Both the position numbers and the translations under genes were made by a program. Source: Dioscorea cayenensis subsp. rotundata (Eukaryota; Streptophyta; Magnoliopsida; Dioscoreales; Dioscoreaceae). From it: a stretch of DNA of 64,000 nt. A model generated the notes under the pieces. The model was not told where the DNA came from, did not search any database, and saw nothing but the letters and a program-made list of their open reading frames with translations. The DNA is taken from assembly GCF_009730915.1 (NCBI RefSeq), contig NC_052474.1, positions 2,453,501 to 2,517,500 of the forward strand, given 5' to 3'. This document shows, in pieces, positions 8,605 through 20,454 of this stretch. Within the stretch, counting starts at the first letter, position 1. Every line of letters begins with the position of its first letter.

Positions 8605-10728
8605 ATGTCTATTATCTTATTGATAAATCGTTCGATGGCCGGACCGCTCACCCCGCTTAATGATAACATGTACCTAGTGCCGTTAGCGAATCGGGCGGAT
8701 GTTAAAGAGGTTTGCAAGCTTGATGTGGTACAGCTCTCGACGAAGGATGGCGTGTGCTTGGTGAGGTTCGCTCCTTGGTCGGCGGAGCTCGGGGCGGTGG
8801 GTCGCGCGTCAGGAGAGGGGCTATGGGTACGTATCTGGAACTTACCGTTGCATGGATGGTGCTGGAGCGTTATTCTGGAGGTCCTGATGAAGGTTGGCGA
8901 ATTGGTGGCCCTTTCATAAGAATTCAAAACCAACAAGAGATACATCTCCGCTCTGATACACCGGAGACCGGGGACGGTTCTTCCTATTGAGCTTGTGGTC
9001 AGTCTGGGGATGCGCAAGTATGCGGTGCTACTGACAGACGATAACAACATGTTAACGGAGTACAGGTCAGAGCTGGGGCGGTTTGTCCTCAGGGATCGAG
9101 GGGTGGACGAGGAGCGAAGTCGCCAGCTGCGGCAGGACAAGCAGGTGATGTCTTCGAGGGAGACGAAGGAGCGAGCTTCAGCGGGACCGATTTTGAAGGT
9201 AGCGGAGGGGCTGGTTGAGCGTAGCTCCCGCCTTGGGGATGAGACAGGAAGGGCTAGCTGTGGGAAGGAGGTCCGTATGACTGGCGATGGAAGTGATTCT
9301 TTCCCGTCCATGCAGCGGCTTGAGCATAGCCGGATAGAGGAGGGAAAGAGAGCGGCACTGGTTGAGCGAGGCTCCCTCGCTGGTGGGTCCGGGAGATCGC
9401 ACCGGGTGGTAGGGAACGTGGTGGAGCGAAGCTCCCACGATGTCGGCGGCAAGGAGCAGCCGAGGTTGCTGGTCCGAGGACCGTTGGGTCGAAGCGAGTT
9501 GCGAGGAGGGACCGACGGTCGGTCATCTGTCAATACGGCGCTGAAGAGTAATGAGGTGATGAGGCCCGGTGCGGCGTTGAGCGGTTCAAGGAAGCTCGGT
9601 GTCGAAAGATGGATGGCTCGCAAAGCTTTCGAGCCAATGTATGGTGACGCTAGGGCTGACACGGAGTTATTGGAGTACGAGGATTCTGGGATTCACGAGA
9701 GTAATGTTCTAGTCGAATTCGAGGTTCCTTTAGCCACGCGGCGATTGGAGAAGCAGTGTAGAGAGAAGGAGGTGGGTCCCGCTCAAGCTTTCGACGACCC
9801 TCTTGCTTCGGATGTTGGGCTGAGATTTGGTGTGGGCCCGGATCCGGTTTTGGCAGGAAGAGAGCTTGGATCGGACCCAATGTGTGAAGGAGATTGGGTT
9901 TCCATTCTAGGTCGACCCACGCACAGTGCTGGGAATGGGGGCCTAACCAATTTAGAAGGGGAGACTGGGGAGCTGAATATTGGGCCGAGTTTTGGGCCTT
10001 TGGTGTCTAGTGAAGGTCTGAAAACAGATGGACCTAGAGTTGGGCCGGGAGGAGATAGGGGTGGGGCTAGTGAGGGGAAGGAGGCTACTTGTACTTGGAG
10101 GAAGGGTGTGGACTTTATTGAAAGGGTGGACATCTTGGATGGCCTAGCCTTGCCGAATTCTGTTCCCCCGGATGGTTTTCAATGGCAATTCCTCGCTAAC
10201 GTCTGGGTTCTAGCTCCTGCGTCGAGTATCAAGGAGCTCGGTAAGGAAGGAGAGTTGGGGGGTTCTCATGTCTCTGAGTCAGAAGGCCGTGTTGAGGAGT
10301 ACGCTTCTGATGAATCTATTTATGAATTCGAAAGGTCAATCAAAGAGTTACTGCCTGGGTTGAAGGTGGGGGACTCGTCGCCAACTAAGGAAGTGCCAAA
10401 AAGTCTTAGGAAAAGCGAGAGACACAAGAAACCTTCGTCCAGGTGGAACGAAGAGGCGGGATTTGTTGCGGAACCTCCTAGGTAGACTAAGAAGAAAGTC
10501 ATGAGTGAGGATTCATCAGAAGGTACGCTTTCCAAGCCCCTTGCTATTTCGGATTGGTCCAACGTTCAACTTGCTAGTTATTGTAATGCATGTGGAATTA
10601 ATTTTGTTGACCCTGTTTGTCACTTCGAAGCTTGTGTTGATTATATTTGCAAGGTAGAATATAAACGTTCCTTGGCCTGTGTGGGCTCCACGTCGGAGCA
10701 GGCGGAAAACCTCCGTGGAGGTCCGTGA
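8605..10728 (+). pseudogene. LINE 1 ORF1 (DUF4283-like RNA-binding protein), two stop codons
   Basis: ORF1 protein of a plant L1, expected to bind element RNA. One frame runs throughout, interrupted by TAA at 8917-8919 and TAG at 10483-10485. The start (LVRFAPWSAELGAVG..GLWVRIWNLPLHGW) resembles the DUF4283 domain. After the first stop the frame continues KTNKRYISAL and SLGMRKYAVL, as expected for that domain. A long low-complexity middle follows, then PDGFQWQF, a basic patch (RKSERHKKPSSRWNEEAGF) and, past the second stop, a C-terminal module SDWSNVQLASYCNACGINF. The last two parts recur in LINE 2. The true N-terminus may lie upstream and be lost. Confidence 0.82.
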
Positions 10729-10745
10729 AACCTAGACTGTTATTT

Positions 10746-13700
10746 ATGAATATTATATCTTGGAATGTTAGGGGCCTTGGCCGACCTGCTAAACGTTTCC
10801 TAGTTAAGACTTTTTGAATCTTCATTTTGCGGATGTGTGTTGCTTGCAAGAATCCAAACTAGAGGCTATCTCCGGTTTGAGGTGGAAGGAAATTGGAGGC
10901 CCACGGTTGGACCAATTTGCCTTCGTCCCATCGATTGGGTCTTCTGGGGGCATTATTGTGGGATGGAACAGTGTGATGCTTGTGGGCACTGAGGTTAAGA
11001 GGGGTATGTTTTGCTTAACTGTCGATTTTACCTCCAAAATTGACAACCTCCGGTGGCGGTGCACCTCTGTCTATGGTCCAAATGCTCGCCATCTCAAATG
11101 CGCTTTTTGGGAGGAGCTTAGGGACTGCCGTGGCGACCCTGAAGTGCCTTGGGTGATTTGCGGTGATTTTAATGCCATATTTTCGCTGGAAGACAAAGAG
11201 GGGGGAACCCGAGCTTAGCTGACATTAGGGATGCCAACTCCCTAATGCAAGATCTTTTCCTGCACGAACCCCCGGCAATGGGAAGGAGGTTTACGTGGAC
11301 AAATGGGCAGGAAAATCCTATTTGGGTAAAGTTGGATAGGTTTCTTGTTAATAGGGCCTGGGTCGACTCCGTTTCCCAAAGACTGACTCAGAACTGTCTC
11401 CCGAGATTGGGTTCGGATCATGTGCCTATTAGACTTGAGGTAGGGATGCACTGCTCCAAGCCCAAAGCGTTTCGTTTTGAAAATGTTTGGACAACGGTGG
11501 ATGGTTTTCCTGAGTTGATTTCTAGGTGGTGGGCGGGGGCCTGTGCCTTATGGGTGTGGTGCCTTTGTGTTGGCAAAGAAATTGGCGCGTCTTAGGGATC
11601 AGTTACGTGCTTGGTCTAAGGAGAGTTTTGGCTCCATTAAACTTCGGAAACTCTCGATGTTACACGAGTTAGAGTTGATTGATGTTATCAAAGAATCGCG
11701 GGCCCTTAGCACTGTTGAAACCACTCAGGAACGAGTTTTGCTGGAAAGCTTGGCGGGTATCCGTAGACAAGAGGAGGTTTACTGGAAGCAGCGGTCTCGT
11801 TTACAGTGGTTGAAGGAGGGGGATGAAAACACGAGGTACTTCCACGCGGTGGCTAATGGGAGGAAAAACATCAATTTCATTCCCAACATCAATGATGGGC
11901 CCTCATCCTTCACGGAGGCTAAAGACATTGGAGAAGTGTTTGAGCAGCGGTTTAGGGCCATGTTCGGGCAGTGCAGGACCTTTCGCTTCAAGGTGGATCT
12001 GAGAAAATTGTTGGAGAATAAAACCTTAGTGGATTTATCCTTTCTTGAGCAACCTTTCTCTATGGAGGAAGTGAAAAGGGCGATTTTCGACCTGGGAAGC
12101 GATAAGGCCCCCGGGCCAGATGGGTTCCCAATGTCATTCTTCAAAACTTTTTGGGAGATTGTAAAAGGGGAGATCTTCCAACATTGTGAGGATTTTTTCA
12201 ATGGTAAGGCAAACTTGGAACGGATTAATTGGGTGTGTATTGTTCTCATCCCTAAAGTCTTGAGTCCATCTTCACCAGGGGACTACAGACCAATCAGCCT
12301 AATTAACTCTTCGCTGAAGATTGTCAGTAAAATTTTGGCATCCCGTCTTAGCTTGGTGATGGATTCCCTGGTGGACCATGCGCAATCTGCTTTTCTTAAA
12401 GGGAGGTGTATTTTAGATAACATTGCTATGGCAGAGGAGGCTATTTTCAGTATGCATAAAAGGAGATTAATGGGTCATATTCTCAAGGTTGACTTCGCTA
12501 AAGCTTTTGACTCGGTTGACTGAGATTTCTTGTTGGAGCTCCTTCAGGCACGGGGTTTTGGCCCTAAATGGTTAGGTTGGATCTCTTCGATCCTATGCTC
12601 TTCGAAGGCCACGATTCTGATCAATGGGTCTCCTAGCGAGTACGTGAGATATCAAAGAGGCCTGAGACAAGGTGATCCTCTGTCGCCGTTGCTTTTTGTG
12701 CTAGTCTCAGATGTGTTATGCACCATGTTTGATAACGCGTTGCACTCTAAAATCCTGGTGGGTGTGCCACTTGGAGAGCAAGGAAGCATTTGTAATCTGC
12801 ATTATGCGGACGATCTTCTGGTTTTGACAGTGGGTGGGGCTGAGGATATCAGAGTGATCAAACTGATTCTTCTGGTTTTTGAAGGGCTCGCCGGCCTTGA
12901 AACCAATTTCTCCAAAACGTGTCTCTATACCACCAACATGCATCGCCTACCTAAAGTTAGTGAGGCTAAAACGGTCAACTGTGAGGTAGGCCTACTCCCT
13001 GTTACCTACATGGGCATCCCCATTTCGGACAGGAGACCTCGTAAACAGGATTGGGAGAGTTTGATTGCTAAAGTCAGAGGGAGATTGTCCTCTTGGAAAT
13101 CTTCCTACCTCTCGATCGGTGGCAGGCTCACCCTTGTCAACTTAGTGTTATCTGCCTTTACCGACATATTGGATGTCCTTGTTTAGGTTACCTAAGTGGG
13201 TAATCAAAGCAATAGACATGATTAGAAGGGATTTCCTTTGGTCTGGCCCTGACATTGAGCATCCTGGGTGTAGACTTGTGGCTTGGAAGAACATCTGTCG
13301 GGCGAAGGATCAAGGTGGGTGGGGGATATTGGATCTCTCTACATTCAATCTTACCCTTTTGGGGAAATGGCGATGGAAGATGTTGATGGACTCGCACTGG
13401 GGGTGGAGGAAGATTTTGCGATTCAACTATCAGGTCCCTGATTGGGACTTATTTAGGGCTCCGTTTGGGAGAGTCTCGTTTTTTTGGTCAGGTGTTTCCC
13501 GATGTCTCCCCGCTTTTAGGGGATGTATTTTAGTCCAGGTGAATTCGGGCTCTGAATCGCTATTCTGGAATGACGGGTGGCTTAACGGCCTTGCGCCTAT
13601 GAATACTTGGCCTGAAGAATTTCTTGCATCGACTACGCCTCACGGGACGGTGAGAGAGCTGGCTTGGTTACTGGGGAGGCCGCCGTTCGCGACTGAGCCG

Positions 13701-14375
13701 GCTGTTGTGCAAATCCGGTCTAGACTGAACTTCGCGTCAATAAGTGATAGGGATCTTAAGATGTGGGGTTTGACGAGCAATGGCGCCTTCTCGGTCAAGT
13801 CCTTCTACGGGCTTTTGAATGAGGGAGGTCTCAGATGCCCCATGGCTAACATCTTTTGGAAAGGTCCCTGCCCAAAGAAGATTAATATTTTTAACTGGCT
13901 TGCCTGGAAGAACAAGATTCTCTCCCTGGAAAATCTTGCTAAGCGTCGATGCAATAGGCTGCCAACTGACACATGTGTGCTCTGCCATGCTGACGTCGAA
14001 TCTGTGGATCACCTTTTCTTAAGGTGTCCGTTCTCTAAGAAGGTGTGGTCGCCCCTCTGTCGTCTCTTTCAGTTTCAGGAGATGCCTATGTCGATGGCTC
14101 AATTATGGAGCGCCTGGAGGTCGGCCTTATGGCCAGCGGTTAGGATGTTTGGGGTTTTGTTGGTCATAGCTTATGTGTGGTCGATTTGGACTACGCGGAA
14201 TGATTATATCTTTGCTGATAAATGCCATAGTCCTTTTGATGTTGTTAGGAAGACTGCTTATTTGTTACTATCTTGGTATTCTGCAGCTCCTGATGGTGTG
14301 AAAGCGAAGATGGCTGATCCTATCTCGGCTATCAGACGTAGCCTAGAGTTTACTGGACCTCGGTCCCTGGGGTAG
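10746..14375 (+). pseudogene. LINE 1 ORF2 (endonuclease / reverse transcriptase), frameshifted
   Basis: Remnant of the polyprotein that nicks the target and reverse-transcribes the element. It starts MNIISWNVRGLGRPAKR at 10746 and breaks at about 10810 (frameshift). The endonuclease continues as VCCLQESKLE, TSVYGPNARH and ICGDFNAIF. It shifts again near 11212 (then TWTNGQENPIWVKLDRF, LGSDHVPI) and near 11540. Reverse-transcriptase motifs follow: DKAPGPDGFP, DYRPISLINS, VDFAKAFDSVD, then a TGA at 12521-12523 where LINE 2 has Trp, GLRQGDPLSPLLF and YADDLLV. The last shift is near 13160. The zinc-binding RVT region (CVLCHADVESVDHLFLRC) and the C-terminus close at 14375. Confidence 0.9.
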
Positions 14376-14568
14376 TGGGCACCCCCATGCCTGAGGTTGA
14401 TCAGACCGGCGGGGAGGAGTAGTATGGTATCTTTTGGGTTATGAGGAGACCCGTTGTTCCTCCAGTTTTGTTCTTTTTGTTTCCACATCTAGTGGAAGTT
14501 CGTTTGTAACTTCTGTTTGTTTTTTTTAATGCATGTGGTTTATCCACTTTTTTTAAAAAAAAAAAAAA

Positions 14569-14826
14569 TTCTGATTAGATCAAAATCCTTTTTACAATAA
14601 TAAAAACTAATAAGTAATGTCACGACTCTTAGAATCCGCGTGTTGTTCAAGCTGAGAGTCTCATCTCAACGAATCGGTCCATGCCACGTTTCATCTGCCG
14701 ATCTGTTTGATGTTTGAGACGAAACAGCGAGGCGTCGCCAATGAGAGATGAGATGAACTATAAACAAAGAAAAGCGATGCGGCTTCGTCGAAGACCAGAG
14801 GTATCGAAGGGATCTCCAGATCGAAG
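14569..14826 (+). promoter_or_regulatory. Promoter and 5' leader of the ZNF706-like gene
   Basis: 258 bases between the LINE poly(A) tail and the start codon. GC rises from about 14640 on, as is usual around a plant transcription start. No clear TATA box is seen, so the exact start is unknown. The LINE lies immediately upstream and so has become part of this gene's promoter neighbourhood. Confidence 0.4.
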
Positions 14827-16991
14827 ATGACGAGAGGAAAGCAGAAGATCGAGGCGCAGAGGAGGAACGCAGAGCGCAATCAGAAGCCCAAGGGTTCACA
14901 GCTCGAGGCCCGCGCCGTCGCGCTCAAAGTCAGTTGCCCAATCTGCAAGGTTGAACTTCCTGTTTTCCGATCTTCTCTCTATTTGGAGATGAATGAAACC
15001 CTAGTTTTGTATCCGTGATCGAAGAGGTATTGTTGATCTAGAACGAAATTTTCATTTTTACTCTCTTGATGAGTATGGTCTTGATTGTTGAATCGAATGA
15101 AAAATCTGGTTTTTGGAGTGAATAGCGATGCGATCTGTGAACCTGATGAGCTTGTTGCTTGCTTGATTGGGACTATGGTTTTGTTGTGATTGGTATAGTT
15201 TCTAAAATTGAAACTTTGGCTCGTAGGAGTTAGTGGGTGGATAATGTTTGTTTGGGAATTTTAATCAAAAGAAAGAACTATGGTTATCTTAAGAATCGTT
15301 GCCTACGTCCAATCTTCTTATGCTTTCTTTTCTTTTTCGTTACATATTTTGTTGGTACAGTTTGTGGTTTTTTTTTCTCTGGGAATTCTTTAAAATTGAG
15401 GTGGATTATGGATTGGAGGATAAAACTTTAGCATAAGCCCTAGAATTTAGACTTGATTGGAAACAATTCTACCGTGAATTTGTCATTACTTATGAATGGA
15501 AGTGAGAAGTCTAAATCCATGAATTAATAAGAGTAATGTCAAAATTTAAACTGTTGTGTGTTGCATGTATCACGGTGCTTATATTGAAGAAATGTTGTTT
15601 TCTTTTCTTTTTTTTTGGTAATGTTTTTAAAAAAATGGAGATGATCGTAATTTCACTAATTTGTGGCTAGGACAAAAGACTGAGAGAGTCTGTGATTTAA
15701 TGTGTGATGATGATTCAGATAGTTTCATGATTTAGACTAGAGTAGGCGATAGAGCAGGTCTAACATGTCTCACTTGAGCTGATTAGTCAGTACTGGTCAA
15801 ATTGATCTTTTATTTTTATTTTTTCCTCTTTTCACATGCTTGTTTGAACTCTAGATTTTGTTACAGAACGTTTTTGTTGCAGCTTTTTAAGTGATGGCAG
15901 GAACTGTTTAGCTGCCTTGTAGACCATTAGTCTAGAGGATTTCTAAAGTTGATTTGTTAATATTGCATTTATTTGATAAAACCAAGGGATCACAAGAACA
16001 CTTGAGTTGATGCCTCAGAGTAATCAAGTGAGAGGCAGCTTTGCTAGTATACAACATGTTTGTTCCTGTCTTGCGTTTATGATTGGAAATTACCTTAAAT
16101 GGTCTGTAATCTTGATTAAATCCTTTAGCTTTCTTCTTGTGGTGGTCTTAGTGTACTTAAAATGGTCATGTTTACTTACCAAATCACAAAGCCTCTAGTA
16201 TTGTTATGGACAAATCCAGGTTGACACTATGTGACTTTTGTTGGTCTGGTTTTTTGTGGTGCTGTTTTCTTCACAGTTCATGATCCTGATTGCCTGCGAG
16301 AAATTAATTCAATCCCTTGCATAAGAAAATCCTAGCTAAGTGGGGCTTTTGAATTTCTTGATGTAGAGCTGTTATGTCTTTTGCATCAGTTCCCATTTTG
16401 GGCGGAACAGATCTATTAATTTTTTTTAGGGTCACAATCCCGGAGGGTGAGCTAACTCCAAAAACCCGTCCTCAGTTCGGATTGCAGGCTGCAACTCGTC
16501 TGCATGAAGTCGGAATCGCTGGTAATCGCCGGTCAGCCATCCGACGGTGAATTTGTTCCATCTTAAGTGATCCTTAAATATACTAAAATATTCCTTTGAT
16601 AGAGGATATAAATCATATAATATGTAGCAACTGTTAAACCTCTGATTAATTAGTTGCTTCATTTTGAAACATCTAAAGTCTCGCACGCACTGAATATTTC
16701 AGTACAAAAATTAACACCCACAAGGACCTTGAATATATGATGTACACACATTTAAGCAGGTATTTGCAGGTTATTGCTGTGTTTCTGTTGTAGCTTGGCA
16801 TTCAAAGCTGCACATAGATTGATATGTTCACCAGTCCCTTTCCTGATGCTTTATATTGTTTAATCTATCACTGAATGATCATTTTAACATCAAGAGATTC
16901 TTTCCAGGTACAACTAGCGAACCAGAATCAGATAGCGGATCATTATGCATCTAAACACCCTAAGGAGAAACCACCTAGTGACTCAGGATGA
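14827..16991 (+). CDS. ZNF706/4F5-like small zinc-finger protein, two exons
   Basis: Protein of 68 residues from exon 1 (14827-14949, 41 codons) and exon 2 (16908-16991, 27 codons and TGA), joined across AAG|gttgaa...ttccag|GTA in phase 0. The N-terminus (MTRGKQKIEAQRRNAERNQK) is the basic 4F5/SERF-like segment. A single C2H2 finger follows: C37-P-I-C40, H53 and H58 (CPICKVQL, DHYASKHPKE). The layout matches ZNF706 of animals and its plant relatives. Molecular role is poorly known; in animals ZNF706 is linked to transcription control and SERF-type proteins to protein aggregation. Each exon is too short to stand out alone, and reading on past the splice site ends quickly (stop near 15018). Exact family placement is from memory. 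Confidence 0.82.
16429..16559 (+). other. rrn16 (fragment): Nuclear plastid DNA insert: 16S rRNA fragment
   Basis: About 130 bases matching the 3' third of plastid 16S rRNA: 'gagggtgagctaac', 'aaaaacccgtcctcagttcg', 'gattgcaggctgcaactcg', 'tgcatgaagtcggaatcgct' and 'aatcgccggtcagccat'. The wording fits plastid, not plant mitochondrial, small-subunit rRNA. It has several substitutions relative to the plastid sequence as I remember it, so it is an old transfer and non-functional. It lies in the intron of the ZNF706-like gene, in the same orientation. Confidence 0.9.
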
Positions 16992-17835
16992 TTGCTGCCT
17001 TGAAATGATACTCTGTAAGATATGAACTAGAGAGTGTATCCATCTTTTACTTGGCTGTATGAAATAAGCTTTGAAGTTCAATACTTTGTTGTTCTCTTCC
17101 ATTTCCTTGATTCAGTTATCGTGAAGAGAAAGAGAAGTGGTTAATAACCCACCTTCCGAAAGTATACTGTTTGTGTTTCATTTTGCTAGTGCTTGCTATT
17201 ATCAACTTTCAGAAATTTACTGTAACCTCCTCGAGAAGTTGAGAGGTGGTGTGCGGTTTTAATCCTTGAAGGCATGGAAAATATTAGATTTATGCAGTGT
17301 TGAATGTAAAAGCACTTTAGGGGGGAGCTTATCAAGACGGTTGAAAGTTCTGCCAGAAAGAAGCAGGCTTCCACAAATTTGACCCGAGATCCCTTTATCT
17401 GTGAGAGAAATGGGTTTGGTTTATGTAACTTAACGGAAATTAAATGGTTGATATGTGACGAATTCCAAAGAACATTATGTCAACTTTTAAACAGATTTGA
17501 ACTGGTAAGAAACTACCAGAATTTGTTGGTTTGGCAATAAACCATCATGTTTTACAATACAACAAAATGAATCAATACAACCGGTGGTGAATGGAAATAT
17601 AGAGTCATAAACAAACAGCTGCACGATAATAAACCCAAATCTTACAACAACCCTTTTTCAAGAAGCACAATTTAGCAGGCTACCGATTTTTCAACTTCAA
17701 GCAACTTCATGTTTTAGTATTTTTTGTATATGTATAACATAAGAGAATAAAAAATATGCTGGAAGCTACAAACCTCAAAAAGATTGATCACAACTTTGAA
17801 CCAATGGGTTTCAGTAGGTACCTGTGGCTGCCCTG
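16992..17835. other. Convergent 3' region between two genes
   Basis: Holds the 3' UTRs of the ZNF706-like gene (plus) and the trihelix gene (minus). I see no further coding sequence. The codons from 17876 down to 17836 on the minus strand are discussed with the trihelix gene. Confidence 0.5.
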
Positions 17836-17873
17836 CTATAGGCCTTCATGGATGAGTTTATTCAATAGAGTGG

Positions 17874-20440
17874 TCAGAAGTGCATCTCTTTTTTCTCAGC
17901 TCTTGTTTCTTCTCTGATTCTCCTCTGCTCCTCTCTCTCTCTCCATGCCTGCTCCAGTATCAACCGCTCTCTCTCTAATTTCTCCATTGACTGCCGCCAC
18001 TCCTGCTCAAACATACGGCGTTCTTGTATCCTCCTGTCCATCATCTCCTGCCACTGTGCTTCCATGCGCTGCTGTTGCTGTAAGAACTCGAGCAGTATAT
18101 CATGAATATTACTGGATGGCCTTGATTTATCTGTAGCCCTCTGCTGTTGCTGTTGTTGCTGCTGCTGTCCTTTGTCAGCCTTTTTCTTTCTATTTTTTGA
18201 TAGGCGTTCATCATCAGTGTCTTCATCATCCTCATCATCATCTTCGGAAAATTCTTCAGAAGATCGATCCCCGCTTAACCTTTTCAATTTCTTCTTTGCA
18301 TGGACAACACCAGATTCAGACTCAAGAAGGAGCCGTTGCATATTTCTTTCACGTTCTTGAAATACAGCGTGCAACTCTTTGAAGAATGGGCAATGCCTTC
18401 CATTTTCAGGATCGGAGGTTTCTTTACCCTGCTCAGTTTAAGGTCAAGTTACATATTGATTTTGATTAGGATTTATTTAAAATGTAAAATATCCGACCCA
18501 AAAAAAAAAGCACGAAATGACAATAAACTTCTGCGCTTCTCTGTTCAAAAAACACCAAAGGATAGGTAAAAACTTATATCTTATACTATTTACTGCTTGG
18601 GCTTCGTGTCAATGATATTGAAAAAATGCATAGAAAATATGTAAAACTTGACCAGATATTTTGGAACCAGCTTTTCAAACCAATCATCTTTGCTCACTTA
18701 CAAACAAAGTTACAGCCACCTGTCATTTTAGAAGTTTATACACATGTCAGGAAGATAAACTTATGCCATGGCCATAGGCATGCATAAGCTAAAACTCTAA
18801 AATTGCTGACTGAAAAGGGTTTGAGATAAGCATCAGATAATCCAAACATGAAATCTAAGAACTAACAATCTATTCAACATAAAGTTGAATAAGGACAACT
18901 TTATTAATTTCCCTGGTTATGCCGTAAAACACATACTAAAATCCTAAAGCTAATTAATTGTCAATAAATACCATCAGCTAAGATAAAGACGCTTCAAATA
19001 ATGGTCGGTAATACAAAACCAATTTGATAAAATAAAGCTTGTAATTATCTTTCACAAATTGATGGTCAAAACCATATAAAGAAAAAAGAATAAAAAGCAT
19101 GACAGATGGCAGCACTCACTAATGGTTCTCATCTAACAAGTTGAAAGTGTCTCCCTTTATTCAGAAATAGAGCAGATTTCCATTAAAAAAGCCATGATCT
19201 GGTCCTAATGTTCCCATTATTGAATCCCAGATCCAATTATCAGCATTCACAGGTTCATAATATTTTTAGCATCCGAAGTTGACAACTAGAGCAAGATTTT
19301 CCATTGTTATAAAAACGCTTATACATTAGTGCCTAATAAAATTGTCAAGTAGACCAAAATAACACCCTTATTTATATTTTATGACAAAGTTATGATCAAT
19401 ACATCAAATAGAAAGCGTAAAGAAAATAGACCGAATATAGATAAATGCAGTACAAATTAATAATGGAGACCCGAGTCGGTGCCTTTTCATGGAATTAGAA
19501 ACATTAAAAAAAAAAGAAAGAAAGAGAGAGAGAAAGAGCATCACCTGGAAATCTAAAAATAAAGGAAAAAAGCACAACTCCAAAATGAAAACTTACAGAA
19601 AACTAGATAATTAGCTCAATCTCTTCTAAGCCCACGCATCAAAATACAGATTTGAAAAACGAATGCCCAGTTGCAATCAGGAAAAAGAAAAGGTAAAATT
19701 ACCAGAAGTTAAACAAAATCCAGCAAAAGGGATTGCATAAAGGCAGATAATGAATAGAGTAATTGACAACTGAGGAACCACAATCCAATTTCGAACCCTA
19801 ACCAATCAACTCATCAGCTTAACATACAACGCTATTTACAAGAAAGATTGTAGAAAAGGAATTAATAGACGTGTAGAAGAAGAAATCAAATGATAGCTAT
19901 CTACCTTACACGTACAGGTCAATCCATCCAACACATACATAGATAAATCTAAGATCAGAACGAGAAATTTTTTTTTAAGAAAAAAAAAAAAAATCAAGAT
20001 TCATCTTAAGAATTATAATAAGAAAAACACAGAAATCAAACAGATTCAATGAAAAAACCAACGTGGAAATAAAGAGAACGATATCGAGAAACAAGTATAC
20101 AAACCTTGTATCGGTTAACGAGGTTTTTCCACTTGCACTTGCACTGCTCGGGGCTGCGCCGATACCCTCGTTCACGCATGCGAGTTGAAACCACCTCCCA
20201 CAGCGTCTTGTTCCTCTTGGAGACTGTGAAATCCCGCTCGAGCTCAGCCCTTATCGCGATGAAATCCCTAGTCTCCGCCTGGCTCCACTGAGGTACCCTC
20301 TCCCCCTCCTTCGCCACCACTCGATGTGGTCCTCCACCGCCTCCACCACCGCTCCCCGCCGCCGCCGCCATTTCCGCTGGGCTAAGATGAACCGGCATCA
20401 GCATCCCCAATCCATCTCCTCCTCCTCCACTGAGCATCAT
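17874..20440 (-). CDS. GT-3-type trihelix transcription factor, two exons
   Basis: Predicted nuclear DNA-binding protein of 296 residues: exon 1 20105-20440 (112 codons), exon 2 17874-18428, joined at TACAAG|gtttgt...gagcag|GGT in phase 0. A Gly-rich N-terminus is followed by the trihelix domain from about residue 49, with the three spaced tryptophans W52, W81 and W104 (VPQWSQAETRDF, KTLWEVV, CKWKNLVNRYK) and a fourth amphipathic helix (CPFFKELHAVF) at the start of exon 2. Then come an acidic run, a run of nine Gln and a charged coiled coil to the end. This plan and length fit the GT-3a/GT-3b subgroup, which binds GT-elements. The end is suspicious: an A6 run (minus strand of 17889-17894) is followed in another frame by RDALLTTLLNKLIHEGL and a stop at 17836, which looks like the family C-terminus. 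Confidence 0.87.
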
Positions 20441-20454
20441 CTCGATTCCCCTCC

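Larger units (their letters stand above)
8605..14568 (+). mobile_element. L1-type LINE 1, GC-rich, broken, near-complete coding length
   Basis: A non-LTR retrotransposon with ORF1 (8605-10728), a 17-base gap, ORF2 (10746-14375), a 3' UTR ending 'tgcatgtggtttatccactt' and a poly(A) of about 13 at 14556-14568. It is much richer in GC than its flanks, so the left edge is visible as a base-composition step near 8620. I found no target-site duplication. ORF1 carries two in-frame stops; ORF2 carries one nonsense codon and at least four frameshifts, so it cannot move by itself. Its domain order and inter-ORF gap match the younger element at 21396-26393, but the proteins are clearly diverged, so it is a different L1 family. 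Confidence 0.92.

Noticed and set aside
8577..9662. 361-codon open frame on the minus strand
   Set aside because: It lies antisense to LINE 1 ORF1, has Ser/Arg/Pro-rich composition typical of a shadow of a GC-rich gene, and matches no family I know.
16432..16686. 84-codon minus-strand frame in the ZNF706-like intron
   Set aside because: It is the reverse complement of the plastid 16S fragment and flanking intron.
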